Positions 20,959-31,372 of a DNA stretch of 64,000 nt are shown here, in pieces (within the stretch, counting starts at the first letter, position 1; the number at the start of each line of letters is the position of its first letter). Where the stretch lies: NCBI GenBank assembly GCA_039090855.1, contig CM077005.1, positions 17,089,921 to 17,153,920 on the forward strand. Reading direction: 5' to 3'. The notes under the pieces are model-generated. The model saw only the letters and a list, made by a program, of their open reading frames with translations, did no database searches and was not told the DNA's origin. Made by a program: the position numbers and the translations under genes. Origin of the DNA: Macrothele yani. Taxonomy: Eukaryota; Arthropoda; Arachnida; Araneae; Macrothelidae.

Positions 20959-23900
20959 GAAAGATGACACCGAATTTTCGGGTGTAATAAGCACGTCTTT
21001 TGAATCCGTTCTGACGCAAATTAAATTTATCAAAGCTATTCAAAGTCAATGGAACCGGTATGGAAAACAACAGTATCTGACGGAAGAAAGAAGTTTTTTA
21101 ATCGGGCTTTTAATCCCTCATATATTGCTGTAAACAGAATTGTAAGTTTACGCCCTCTGGTTGCACACGTGTACGTTAAGAAAAACATGAATTTATATGA
21201 GAAACATTTCGCACCGGAAACGCTCTCCAACACAGTAAGACTTTTTCAAATCCGACTCTTAGAAACAGGGATATTGTCAAAAATAAGATGTGACTTTACG
21301 TCCCCTGGTGGGAAAACCATGCATTATTTTACAAAGAAAGTATTCTCAAAAGGTTTTTCCATATGAGCGGTATCGGTCCAAGAAAAAAAAATCTAGTCGA
21401 TTTTTCAGGAGCCCAGATTTTGCCACAAATACATCAGAAGCAGAAATTAACACTTATGCCCCTGGTGGCCAAACTAATCTTTACCAAACATTAGAAATTA
21501 TGTGAAAAATATTTTCTATCACGTCTTGTATGCGTATGATACAGGAAGAATTTTTCAAATCGGAGTTATAGAAGCAGAAATAACGCAGAATACGCAATTT
21601 ACCTTTGTGCCCCCTAGCGGAAAGTCTATGATTTACTTGAAAATTTTGAATTTATAGGAAAAACATTTTGCATCGGAAACACCGTCCAACAAAGAAGGAA
21701 TTTTTGAAAGCGGACTCCTAGAAGTAGAGATATTGACAAAAATAAATTATACATCTACGCCCCCTCGCATAGAAACCATGCTTTATTTCAAGAAGAAAAT
21801 GTTCCTAAAAGGTTTGTCGACATGAGTACTATCGGTCAAAAAACGACTTTTTTGCAATCGAGATTTTAGACGCTTATATTTTGCTGCAAATACAACAGAT
21901 GTGAAAATTAAGACTTACGCCGCCTGGTGGCCAAACTATTTTTTTCAAAAATTAGAAATTATGTGCAAAGGATTTTCCATCAGGAGCTGTATCCGGTGTA
22001 GAAAGAAGAATTTTTCAAATCTAAGATTTAGAAGCAGAGATATAGGGGGAAACGCAATTTACCTCTACGCCCCCTAGCGGAAAGTCTATGAAATATTTGA
22101 AAATTTTGAAATTATATGAAAAACATGTCACACTGGAAACACTATCCAACAAGAAAGATGACACCGAATTTTCGGGTGTAATATAAGCACGTCTTTTGAA
22201 TCCGTTCTGAAGCAAATTAAAGTTATCAACGCTATTTAAAGTCAATGGAACCGGTATGGAAAACAATAGTATCTGACGGAAGAAAGAAGTTTTTCAATCG
22301 GGTTTTTAATCCCTCAGATATTGCTGTAAACGGAATCGCGAGCTTACGAACTCTTAGAAACAGAGTTATCGACAAAAATAATTTGCGAATGTTTACGTCC
22401 CCTGGTGGGAAAACCATGCATTATTTTAGGAAGAAAGTATTCTCAAAAGGTTTATCCATATGAGCGGTATCGGTCCAAGAAAAAAAATTTAGTCCAGTTT
22501 TCAGGAACCCAGATTTTGCTACAAATACATCAGAAGCAGAAATTAACACTTATGCCCCTGGTGGCCAAACCATTCTTTACCAAACATTAGAAATTATGTG
22601 AAAAATATTTTCCATCAGGTCTTGTATGCGATACAGGAAGAATTTTTCAAATCGGAGTTTTAGGAGCAGAAAACGCAATTTACCTTTGTGCACCCTAGCG
22701 GAAAGTCTATGATTTACTTGAAAATTTTGAATTTATAGGAAAAAACATTTTGCATCGGAAACACTATCCAACAAAAAAGGAATTTTTCAAATGGAACTTT
22801 TAGAAGTAGAGATATTGACAAAAATAAGATATACATCTACGCACCTGGCGTAGAAACCATGCATTATTTCAAAAAGAAAATGTTCCTAAAAGGTTTGTCG
22901 GCATGAGTAGTATCGGTCAACAAAATACTTTTTTTTTCAATCGAGATTTTAAAAGCTCATATATTGCTGCAAATACATCAGAAACGGAAATTAAGACTTA
23001 CGCCACCTGGTGGCCAAACCATTTTGTTTAAATTAGGAATTATGTGCAAACGATGTCCCATCAGGAGCTGTATCCGGTGCAGAAAGAATTTTTTAAATCA
23101 GAGATTTAGAAGCCGAGATATAGGGGGAAACGCAATTTACCTTTATGCCCCCTAGGGAAAAATCTATGAATTACTTGAAAATTTTGAAATTTTATAAACA
23201 CATGTCACACTGAAAACACTATCCAAGAAAGAAGGAATTTTTCAAATCGGACCCCTAGAAGTAGAGATATTGACAAAAATAAGATATACATCTACGCCCC
23301 CTGGCGTAGAAACCATGCACTATTTTAAGAAGGAAATGTTTCTAAAAGGGTTGTCGACATGAGTAGTATCGGTCTACGAACGACGTTATTTTCAATAGAG
23401 AATTTAGAAGCTCATATTTGGCTGCAAATACATTAGAAGAGGAAATTAAGATTTACGCCCCCTGGTGACCAAACCATTTTTTTTTTACAAAAATTAGAAA
23501 TTATTGGCAAACGATTTCCCATCAGGAGCTATATCCGGTGCAGAAATAATTTTTCAAATCGGAGATTTAGAAGCAGAGATATAGGGAGAAACAAAATTTA
23601 CCTCTACGCCCCCTAGCGGAAAGGCTATGAATTACTTGAAAGTTTTGAAATTATATGAAAAACATGTCACACGGAAAACACTATCCAACAAAGAAGGAAT
23701 TTCTCAAATCGGACTCCTAGAAGTAGAGATATTGACAAAAATAATATATACATCTACGCCCCCTGGCGGAGAAACTGTGAAATTTTTTAGGAAGAAAATA
23801 TTCCGAAAATGTTTATCGATGTGAGTTTTTTTTTTTATTGGAAGTTTAACGACCACCGTGAGCAACTCAATGGGCTATAAGCAGTCGCCCGTCCCTAATT

Positions 23901-25195
23901 TAGGGTCACTGGTTCCAGGGAAGGGAGAGAGCCAGTGCCGTAAGACAAACACAACATCCATGCCTGACCGGTATTCGAACCCGGACCCCTTTCGGACGAA
24001 TGATCAGAGGCCATCGCTGAGACCACTGCGCCACCGGGGCGGCATATCGATGTGAGTGGCATCAGTCCACGAAAGAATATTTTCAATCGATATTTCAGAA
24101 GCTCAGAATTTATGGCAAATACATCAGAAGCAAAAATTAACCCTTACGCCCCTGGTGGCCAAAGTATTCTTTACCAAAAATTCGAAATTATATGCAAATG
24201 ATTTTCCATCCGAAGATGTATCCGCTGGAAAAAAAAAAAAAAATTCAAATCGGTGTTTTAAAAGAAAAGTTATCGCGAAAAATGTAATTTACTTTTACGC
24301 CCCCTAGCGAAAAATCTATGCGTAATTTGAAAAAGAAACTATATCTAAAATACTCTTCGACATAAATGGAATCGAAAGATAAAATAATTTTTCCAATCGG
24401 ATGTTTAGAAGCAAATATGTGGAATAAAACGTATTTTTGAATTCGACATCATCTGCATTTACGCCCTCTAGCGGTGAAATTGTACGTGGTAAAAAAAAAA
24501 AACGAAATGAAGGATCATCATTCTCATATTTCAAGCTTCCGAATGCAAAAATAATTTTTCAAATCGGACTAATAGTTGCAGATATACCGTGGGTGCAGAT
24601 GGACGGACGGACAAACCGATAACATAAGCACGATCTTTTTTTGCAAAAGACGTGCCAAAGAAGAAGGAATTTTTCAAATCGGACTCCTAGAAGTAGAGAT
24701 ATTGCCAAAAATAAGATATACATCTACGCCCCCTAGCGGAGAAACTGTGGAATATTTTAAGAAGAAAATTTTCCGAAAATGTTTATCGATGGGAGAAGAG
24801 TTATCGGGAAAATTATAATTTACTTTTACGCCCCCTAGCGGAAAATATGTGCGTAATTTGAAAAAGTAGCTATATCTAAAATACTCTTCGATATAAATGG
24901 AATCGAAAGATAAAATATTTTTTTCAATCTGGTGTTTAGAAGCAAATATGTGGAATAAAACGTATTTTTGAATTCGACATCATCTGCATTTACGCCCCTT
25001 AGCGGCGAAATTGTACATCGTAAAAAAACAAAAAAAAAAAAACGAAATAAAGGATCGCCATTCGCATATTTCAAGCTTCCCAATGCAAAAAGAATTTTTC
25101 AAATCGGACTAATAGTTGCAGAGATATCGTGGCTACAGACGGACGGACGGACAAATCGGTAACATAAGCACGAGCTTTTTTTACAAAAGACGTGC
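20959..25195. mobile_element. 4.2 kb repetitive element of ~152 bp units with CTCF-like motifs
   Basis: The insertion is delimited by TAAAAA at 20953-20958 and 25196-25201; the left inverted arm preserves the uninterrupted site. The inside is a tandem array of ~150 bp units, each with a core like TACGCCCCCTAGCGG or TACGCCCCTGGTGGCC, about 20 in all, at intervals near 152 bp. Three unit types alternate, giving a ~455 bp higher-order period. The left 34 bp hold a hairpin (ACACCGAATTTTCGGGTGT) and are repeated at 22153, so part of the element is duplicated. The right end has GGACGGACGGAC and a hairpin GCACGAGCTTTT...AAAAGACGTGC, and these also appear near 24602-24650. No transposase seen. The superfamily is unknown; the many open frames are repeat by-products. 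Confidence 0.75.
23827..24044 (-). mobile_element. SINE family 1, complete copy
   Basis: A 218 bp tRNA-derived SINE on the minus strand, with an A box (GTGGCGCAGTGGTCTCAGCG near 24035), a B box (GGTTCGAATACC near 23972), a central palindrome CCCTAAATTAGGG and an A tail (read as T run 23827-23836). A perfect 13 bp duplication, TATCGATGTGAGT, flanks it at 23814-23826 and 24045-24057. It lies within the 4.2 kb repeat element, so it is younger than that element. Confidence 0.92.
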
Positions 25196-25432
25196 TAAAA
25201 ATGGCTGAAATCGGATTAATACGCAGTGCGCATGAGCGGGATCAATTCTTCCACAGATTTGCACTCCGCTAACTGCTATGAAAGAAACCAGGCGAATTCT
25301 CCTTAAGAGGTGTACTCTTTTCTAGCAGGTAAAGTGTTCTCCGTTTAATGGTAGCGATATAAATCCGTATGGGAATAAAGTCGATTGGGAAATGGTGCTC
25401 TGACTTAAATTTCCTTTCGCTGCTTTACAGCC
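25196..25432 (-). repeat. Right arm (outer part) of the ~9.5 kb inverted repeat
   Basis: Continues the complement of the left arm: TAAAAATGGCTGAAATCGG through AAACCAGGCGAATTC and CTTTTCTAGCAGGTAAAG to GCTTTACAGCC. It matches 16117-15881. Confidence 0.85.
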
Positions 25433-25699
25433 ACTAAACGAGAGAGGTTGAAATAAAAACAGCAAAACTAATATACCAATTTCGACTGTACGAAATGTCG
25501 TGAAGAGGTAGAAGCAAAACGGTGCAACTATAGGGGGGGGGGTGTCAGGAATGCAGCACAAACTGACGAAACGTGACAGAACAGCCATGGTAAGAAATCC
25601 CGTTCTTCCTCTGCCATTTCCAAAGCTGCTGGAATAGGAAATGCTAGTAATGGCTGGGTTAGTACCATAACTATCGGTATAGAGTTGCATAGTGTGGGT
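25433..25699. other. Unassigned spacer
   Basis: Nothing supported apart from a G run near 25531-25542. Confidence 0.4.
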
Positions 25700-26457
25700 T
25701 ATTATGATAGAGCAGCGGCACCCAAGCCACACATCGCTACCGTAAATGCGAAGCGCCGTTTGAAGTGTTATGTCTCCTATCGTTCCCGGACCGTGGGCTA
25801 CTGGAAAGCTGTTCTTTGGAATGATGAGTCACGCTTTTCACTCTTCTAATCTGATGGGCGTGTTTGGATTTGGCGACAGCCCGGCGAACGATTTTCGTCG
25901 GACTATGTTCTTCCAACTGTTAAGTTCGGCGGAGGCTCCATCATGGGGTGGAGTTGTTTTTCGTGGATGTGATGCGGTCCGTTGGTCATTATACCACAAA
26001 CCGTGCACTCTGAAGTGTACCTCAATGTTCTGGAGATGATTCTGTCCTACAACAAGGTGGCAGCTTTATGGAAATGACAGTTGCCTGTTCCTACACGATC
26101 GAGCTTCCTGCCACACTGCACGGCGTATGTAGGACTGGTTTCCCGAAAATGGAGAAGACGCGTTATACTGGTCTGCTCAGAGGCCTGATCTTAATCCCAT
26201 ATAACACCGCTGGGATGAACTGGATCGACGGATAAGAAATCGACCACAGCTACCGTCTTCGCTCTCCGTTCTGGCAGCAGCTTTGGCGGACAACTGGGGA
26301 GCCTTTTCTGTCGAGACCTACCGGAAATTGGTTGATAGTATGTCTGGACGTGTTGCCGCTGTCATAGAAGCAAAAGGTGGACCGACTAACTGCTAATCGC
26401 GATAACAAAGCCATTTGTCTCAAAACATTGTCTTGTCCGAATACTTTTGTAAATATA
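25700..26457 (+). pseudogene. Tc1-like transposase, C-terminal two thirds
   Basis: Blocks of a Tc1 catalytic domain appear across three frames: AAAPKPHIATVNAKRRLK, YWKAVLWNDESRFSLF (first Asp), DGRVWIWRQPGERF, VLPTVKFGGGSIM and LNVLEMILSY. The downstream part (second Asp and Glu region, about 26090-26220) is heavily mutated. The right inverted repeat is recognisable at 26420-26457 (GTCCGAATACTTTTGTAAAT) followed by TA. The left half of the element is missing. Confidence 0.75.
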
Positions 26458-26552
26458 GTGTATAATGAAACAAGAAAGTTAAAGTGATACACGTATTGAA
26501 GCAATAAAAATATAATATCTAGTTCCACTGGAACCTCGGTTGTGCGTTTTTC

Positions 26553-27985
26553 TAGGGATGGCCTTAAGAAACAGTTGTACGTTTTTTTAGGGAATGGCCT
26601 TAAGAAACAATTGTACGTTTTTTCTAGGGGATTGCCTTAAGAAACAATTGTACGTTTTTCTAGGGGATTGCCTTAAGAAACAATTGTACGTTTTTCTAGG
26701 GGATTGCCTTAAGAAACAATTGTACGTTTTTCTAGGGGATTGCCTTAAGAAACAATTGTACGTTTTTCTAGGGGATTGCCTTAAGAAACAATTGTACGTT
26801 TTTCCAGGGGATGGCCTTAAGAAACAATTGTACGTTTTTCTAGGGGATTGCCTCAAGAAACAATTGTACGTTTTTCTAGGGGATGGCCTTAAGAAACAAT
26901 TGTACGTTTTTCTAGGGGATTGCCTTAAGAAACAATTGTACGTTTTTCTAGGGGATTGCCTTAAGAAACAATTGTACGTTTTTCTATGGGATTGCCTTAA
27001 GAAACAATTGTACGTTTTTCTAGGGGATGGCCTTAAGAAACAATTGTACGTTTTTCTAGGGGATTGCCTCAAGAAACAATTGTACGTTTTTCTAGGGGAT
27101 TGCCTTAAGAAACAATTGTACGTTTTTTCTAGGGAATGGCCTTAAGAAACAATTGTACGTTTTTCTAGGGGATTGCCTTAAGAAACAATTGTACGTTTTT
27201 CTAGGGGATTGCCTTAAGAAACAATTGTACGTTTTTCTAGGGGATTGCCTTAAGAAACAATTGTACGTTTTTCTAGGGGATGGCCTTAAGAAACAATTGT
27301 ACGTTTTTCTAGGGGATTGCCTCAAGAAACAATTGTACGTTTTTCTAGGGGATTGCCTTAAGAAACAATTGTACGTTTTTTCTAGAGGATTGCCTTAAGA
27401 AACAATTGTACGTTTTTCTAAGGGATTGCCTTAAGAAACAATTGTACGTTTTTCTAGGGGATTGCCTTAAGAAACAATTGTACGTTTTTCTAGGGGATTG
27501 CCTTAAGAAACAATTGTACGTTTTTCTAGGGATTGCCTTAAGAAACAATTGTACGTTTTTTCTAGGGGATGGTCTTAAGAAACAATTGTACGTTTTTCTA
27601 GGGGATTGCCTCAAGAAACAATTGTACGTTTTTCTAGGGGATTGCCTTAAGAAACAATTGTACGTTTTTCTAGGGGATTGCCTTAAGAAACAATTGTACG
27701 TTTTTCTAGGGGATTGCCTTAAGAAACAATTATACGTTTTTCTAGGGGATGGCCTTAAGAAACAATTGTACGTTTTTCTAGGGGATTGCCTTAAGAAACA
27801 ATTGTACGTTTTTCTAGGGGATTGCCTTAAGAAACAATTGTACGTTTTTCTAGGGGATTGCCTTAAGAAACAATTGTACGTTTTTCTAGGGGATGGCCTT
27901 AAGAAACAATTGTACGTTTTTCTAGGGGATTGCCTTAAGAAACGGTTGTACGTTTTCCTAGGGAATGACCTTAAGAAACGTGCAA
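26553..27985. repeat. 36 bp minisatellite, about 40 copies
   Basis: The unit begins GATTGCCTTAAGAAACAATT and ends GTACGTTTTTCTAGGG. It contains the palindromes CTTAAG, CAATTG and GTAC. Because 36 is a multiple of three and the unit has no stops in some frames, long open frames appear on both strands: a plus-strand frame repeating KKQLYVFLGDCL and a minus-strand frame repeating RQSPRKTYNCFL. These are broken by 1-2 bp indels about every 250-600 bp. A GATGG variant unit is often followed by a CCTCAAG variant (near 26812, 27026, 27278, 27567), which shows duplication of blocks of 6-8 units. Confidence 0.95.
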
Positions 27986-28675
27986 ATGTATAGAAAAAAT
28001 AAAATAAATTTCAAAATGTTAAATGCAATTGAAAAATTTGGAATGCCTCCGAAACAAGCAAACAAAAAAAAAAAAAAAAAAAGCGGGGGATCGCAGTTTT
28101 AGATAACGGTAATGTAAGACATATACAAACATGAACATTTAATTTGCTACATTATGCCCATGTCTATTTTGAAATTTGCATTATTTTTTGGTTTCGTCTA
28201 ATTTTATTATAAAAACTAGATTAAGAAAATCTGTACGATTTCATATTTTCGATATATCGGAGAAAAAAACTTACCTTAGAAATACTAGAAAGTAAATCCG
28301 AATACGATTTAGTTTTACATAATAGCCTATTATTATATATCCGAGTAAAATGTTCGCGCTAATCTTAGCTTGTTTCAAATTTCTTGAATTCAGAAAAAAA
28401 AAAAAAAAAAAGAGGGGGACCTTGTGTGAATGTTATTTAATAAATAGTTGCATCATCATTTCATGGCTGCAAAAAGAATCTGTCTCAGTTCTACCAACAT
28501 TATAACATATCGGGTTACCTATTAAAGGATTAACAAAAAGTGTGTATTTTTGATAATCTAAAATTCAAAATTTAACGTATAAATGAATTAACTAATAAGC
28601 TGATTGAAAAAGCGATAGACACCACAGTACAATGTCGGGACTAGCGCAGAATTACGTATATAGGTGAAAAACGTA
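27986..28675. other. AT-rich unassigned spacer
   Basis: Poly-A runs at about 28064-28082 and 28395-28411. No gene or element recognised. Confidence 0.5.
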
Positions 28676-28812
28676 TAGCCGGAAAAAATACAATGTAGGT
28701 CTCACTGAATAGCGGAAAGGTTTCTGAAAATTCATAAATTTTCCTGGCGCACGAAAAATTCATGAAATTCAGGTTTTTTCGGTCATTTCACGGAAAAGGT
28801 TGAATCAAGAAT
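28676..28812 (-). mobile_element. CACTG-element left-end fragment
   Basis: In complement this matches the inner part of the left end of the element at 44512-47007 and of 61781-61903 (shared CCTTTTCCGTGAAATGACC-type and AAACCTGAATTT blocks). The terminal CACTGTAAAAA itself is not preserved. Confidence 0.65.
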
Positions 28813-29769
28813 ACAGAGTATGTTTCAAAATTCACGAAAGGAACCACCTAAAATTGCTCGTGAATTTCAGGAAGTATACGACGAAATTGCAGCCACTGGG
28901 CTGCTTCGGTCCAAGTGTGCACGCTGTTTGCAGGGTTCATTAGCGCGGCGTCGAGTACGCACTCATCCATCGGCATGCTGGAGGTGGTACAGGTACTCAT
29001 TTCTCGTTCCATTAACAGCATTTTCTCGTCCCATTAACTTTCGACGTAGCAGGAATAGGTAAAAACAAGAACAGGCGAAAAGAGGAAGTTTGCTTCAGGT
29101 GAATTCCTCCCCTCTAGCAGGTGAAAGTTTTAGGCGAGACGGGAATAGGCGAATCCATAATTCTTTCGTCGACTAAAATGGCGGAACCCATTAACTTCCG
29201 ACGTAGCGGGAATAGGCGCAACAAGAAAAGGCGAATGCGGATGTAACCCATCGGACCAAGCGTGTCTTCTATTCGTTGAATGTCTAGTCACCGTGGTCCA
29301 TTACCCAATTGCAAACGGAACTATGGATGACGGACGGCCTGTCAGCATGGGCGCATGAACGGGCCAACAACTCCTTAGTCCCATTCACAAGAACGTCCGC
29401 TAGATTGTGTGCTCGGAAAGGTTACTCTGTACGCCCGATAATTCAGGGATCGTGAGACTTTTGTTGTTCCGGGCTGAACGTTCCAACCGGCGCTCACTTC
29501 GACTGTCAACAATCAGTGGTGGTTTTCCCTTTTCGGCACGTTGCGCGGATGTGTACATCTTTGCTACGAGGGTCCTTGAAGAGCCAACACTTCTTGCTGT
29601 CTCTGAAAAACGGGCTCCTGCGTTCCTAGGACTAATAATCTTTCCCCATCACAATCCCAACAAGTCCTTCTTTTCCCCCACTGCCCATAACGTTCGGTGA
29701 CATCAATGGCGCATGCTCTCGTGGAGACAGTATGATCTGGTCTAAAAGCGTATATACAAGACAGTACTG
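28813..29769. other. Unassigned region with a direct repeat
   Basis: Two direct copies, ~160 bp apart, share CCCATTAACTTYCGACGTAG and then GGAATAGGYG (29027 and 29185). The open frames at 28820-29062 and 29407-29700 have no motif I recognise. It might be a decayed transposon, but I cannot name one. Confidence 0.4.
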
Positions 29770-31200
29770 ATATGCACTGCTATAGATAAGGAGAGAGAGG
29801 GGGAGAGAAGGGGGTGAAAAAATGGAGTACAGCAAGAGAAGGAAAGTGAAAAACAGTGCAAGAGACAGGAAAGGAAAAAGGAATCATAGACAAGAGAAAG
29901 AGGAGCGAGATACAGAAAAGTCGAGAGGTAAGAAAATACACGAAAGGGATAGGAGAGAGAGAAACAGATAGACAGACAGACAGACAGACCGAGAGAGAGG
30001 GGGGGGGGGTGAAAAGAAAATGGAGTACAGCAAGAGAAGGAAAGTGAAAGACAGTGCAAGAGACAGGAAAGGAAAAAGGAATCATAGACAAGAGAAAGAC
30101 GAGCGAGATACAGGAAAGTCGAGAGGTAAGAAAAGACACGAAAGGGATAGGAGAGAGAGGACCAGATAGACAGACAGACCGAGAGAGAGGGGGTGAAAAG
30201 AAAATGGAGTACAGCAAGAGAAGGAAAGTGAAAGACAGTGCAAGAGACAGGAAATGAAAAAGGAATCATAGACAAAAGATAGAGGAGCGAGATACAGAAA
30301 AGTCGAGAGGTAAGAAAATACACGAAAGGGATAGGAGAGAGAGAAACAGATAGACAGACAGAGACAGAACGAGAAAGTTTTCCCAACCTCTTTCCCTCTC
30401 ACGGGGTAGGTTCTGAACTTGATCGAGGAAGAGGAAAAAGTACAGAGCACGTAAAAAGAATAAAACAAAAGATGTAAGGAATGACATCAAAAAGAAAGAA
30501 GCGCTGAGTGAGTGAAAGTTAGGCGGTGGTAGAGGAAGACAAAGGAAATGTGGGATGCTATGGAACAAAAACGGGATAGAGATAGGAAAGAGAGGAAAGA
30601 AACCTGGAAATTGAGAAAGAGAGAGAGGGAGGGACAAAAGAGGAGAGTAAATGATAGACCGGGGGAGAGGATAAAAAATAACAGGAGAATAAAGAAGTAA
30701 AATAGGGTGGAAGAACTAATGATAGAGAGAATGAAGGAGTAACAGATGGCGTTAAAGCGTGAGGTAGTGTGGCAAAATAAGATGATAGAGAAAGAGAGGG
30801 GCAAAGAGAAGGGGCAGTAACAATGAGCAGAAACGAGTAACAGAGAGAAGAGGAGAGAGTCAGAGACAGAGGAGAAAATAAGGAAGAAGTGGAAGGAATG
30901 TAAGAAAGACAGAGAGCGACAAACAGAAGGGAGTTAGTTAGTCAGTGAGGAAATGAGTAAAGTGAAAGGAAGAAGTCACGTTTGGAGAAGGAGGGTGCAG
31001 ACAGACAAAAGGGGGAACAGAGGATGATACATAAAGGTAGGGGTTGCGGAGAATAGAAGTGAGTTAAGGAAATAGAAAGTGAGTGCGAATGAGATACAGA
31101 AATATGTGAGACGAAAAAGAGGGAGCATGACAGAAAGCAAGGGTGAGGAAAAGTCAGGGGAATCGTAGAGAATTTCAGAGGAGCTGAAGCCCCACCACTC
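29770..31200. repeat. Purine-rich tract with three ~190 bp repeats
   Basis: The plus strand is almost all A and G, with GAGAGA and CAGACAGA runs. Three direct copies of a ~185-198 bp unit start near 29820 (AATGGAGTACAGCAAGAG), 30018 and 30203. Beyond 30400 the purine bias continues without a clear unit. The long serine/leucine-rich minus-strand frames are artefacts of this bias. Confidence 0.85.
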
Positions 31201-31307
31201 ATGTCTGAAGACCTCCCAATATTTTTACAATAATCTTGGAATACATTTTTCGTTCAAGGTAGAGAAATATATTTTTAAAACAAAAATGAATTTTTCTTAA
31301 AGTTTGG

Positions 31308-31329
31308 ATTATTTTTATTATTATCATTA

Positions 31330-31361
<32 letters not shown>

Positions 31362-31372
31362 AAAATAATAAT
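31308..31372. repeat. (ATT)n / (TAA)n microsatellite
   Basis: ATT repeats followed by AAATAATAATAAC. It immediately precedes the Dong/R4 element. Confidence 0.9.

Noticed and set aside
20959..25195. CRISPR-like array
   Set aside because: Units of ~152 bp diverge throughout, with no short identical repeats and unique spacers; the genome is eukaryotic.
20959..25195. Helitron
   Set aside because: The 3' hairpin and CTAA are suggestive, but a TAAAAA duplication and inverted end similarity do not fit, and no Rep-helicase is seen. Left open as unknown.
26587..27993. Long repetitive open frames on both strands (161-195 codons)
   Set aside because: They follow from a 36 bp unit with no stops in those frames, are broken by indels, and occur on both strands alike.
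29742..30804. Several long Ser/Leu/Phe-rich minus-strand frames
   Set aside because: Produced by purine bias of the plus strand and three tandem repeats; no motif or start context.
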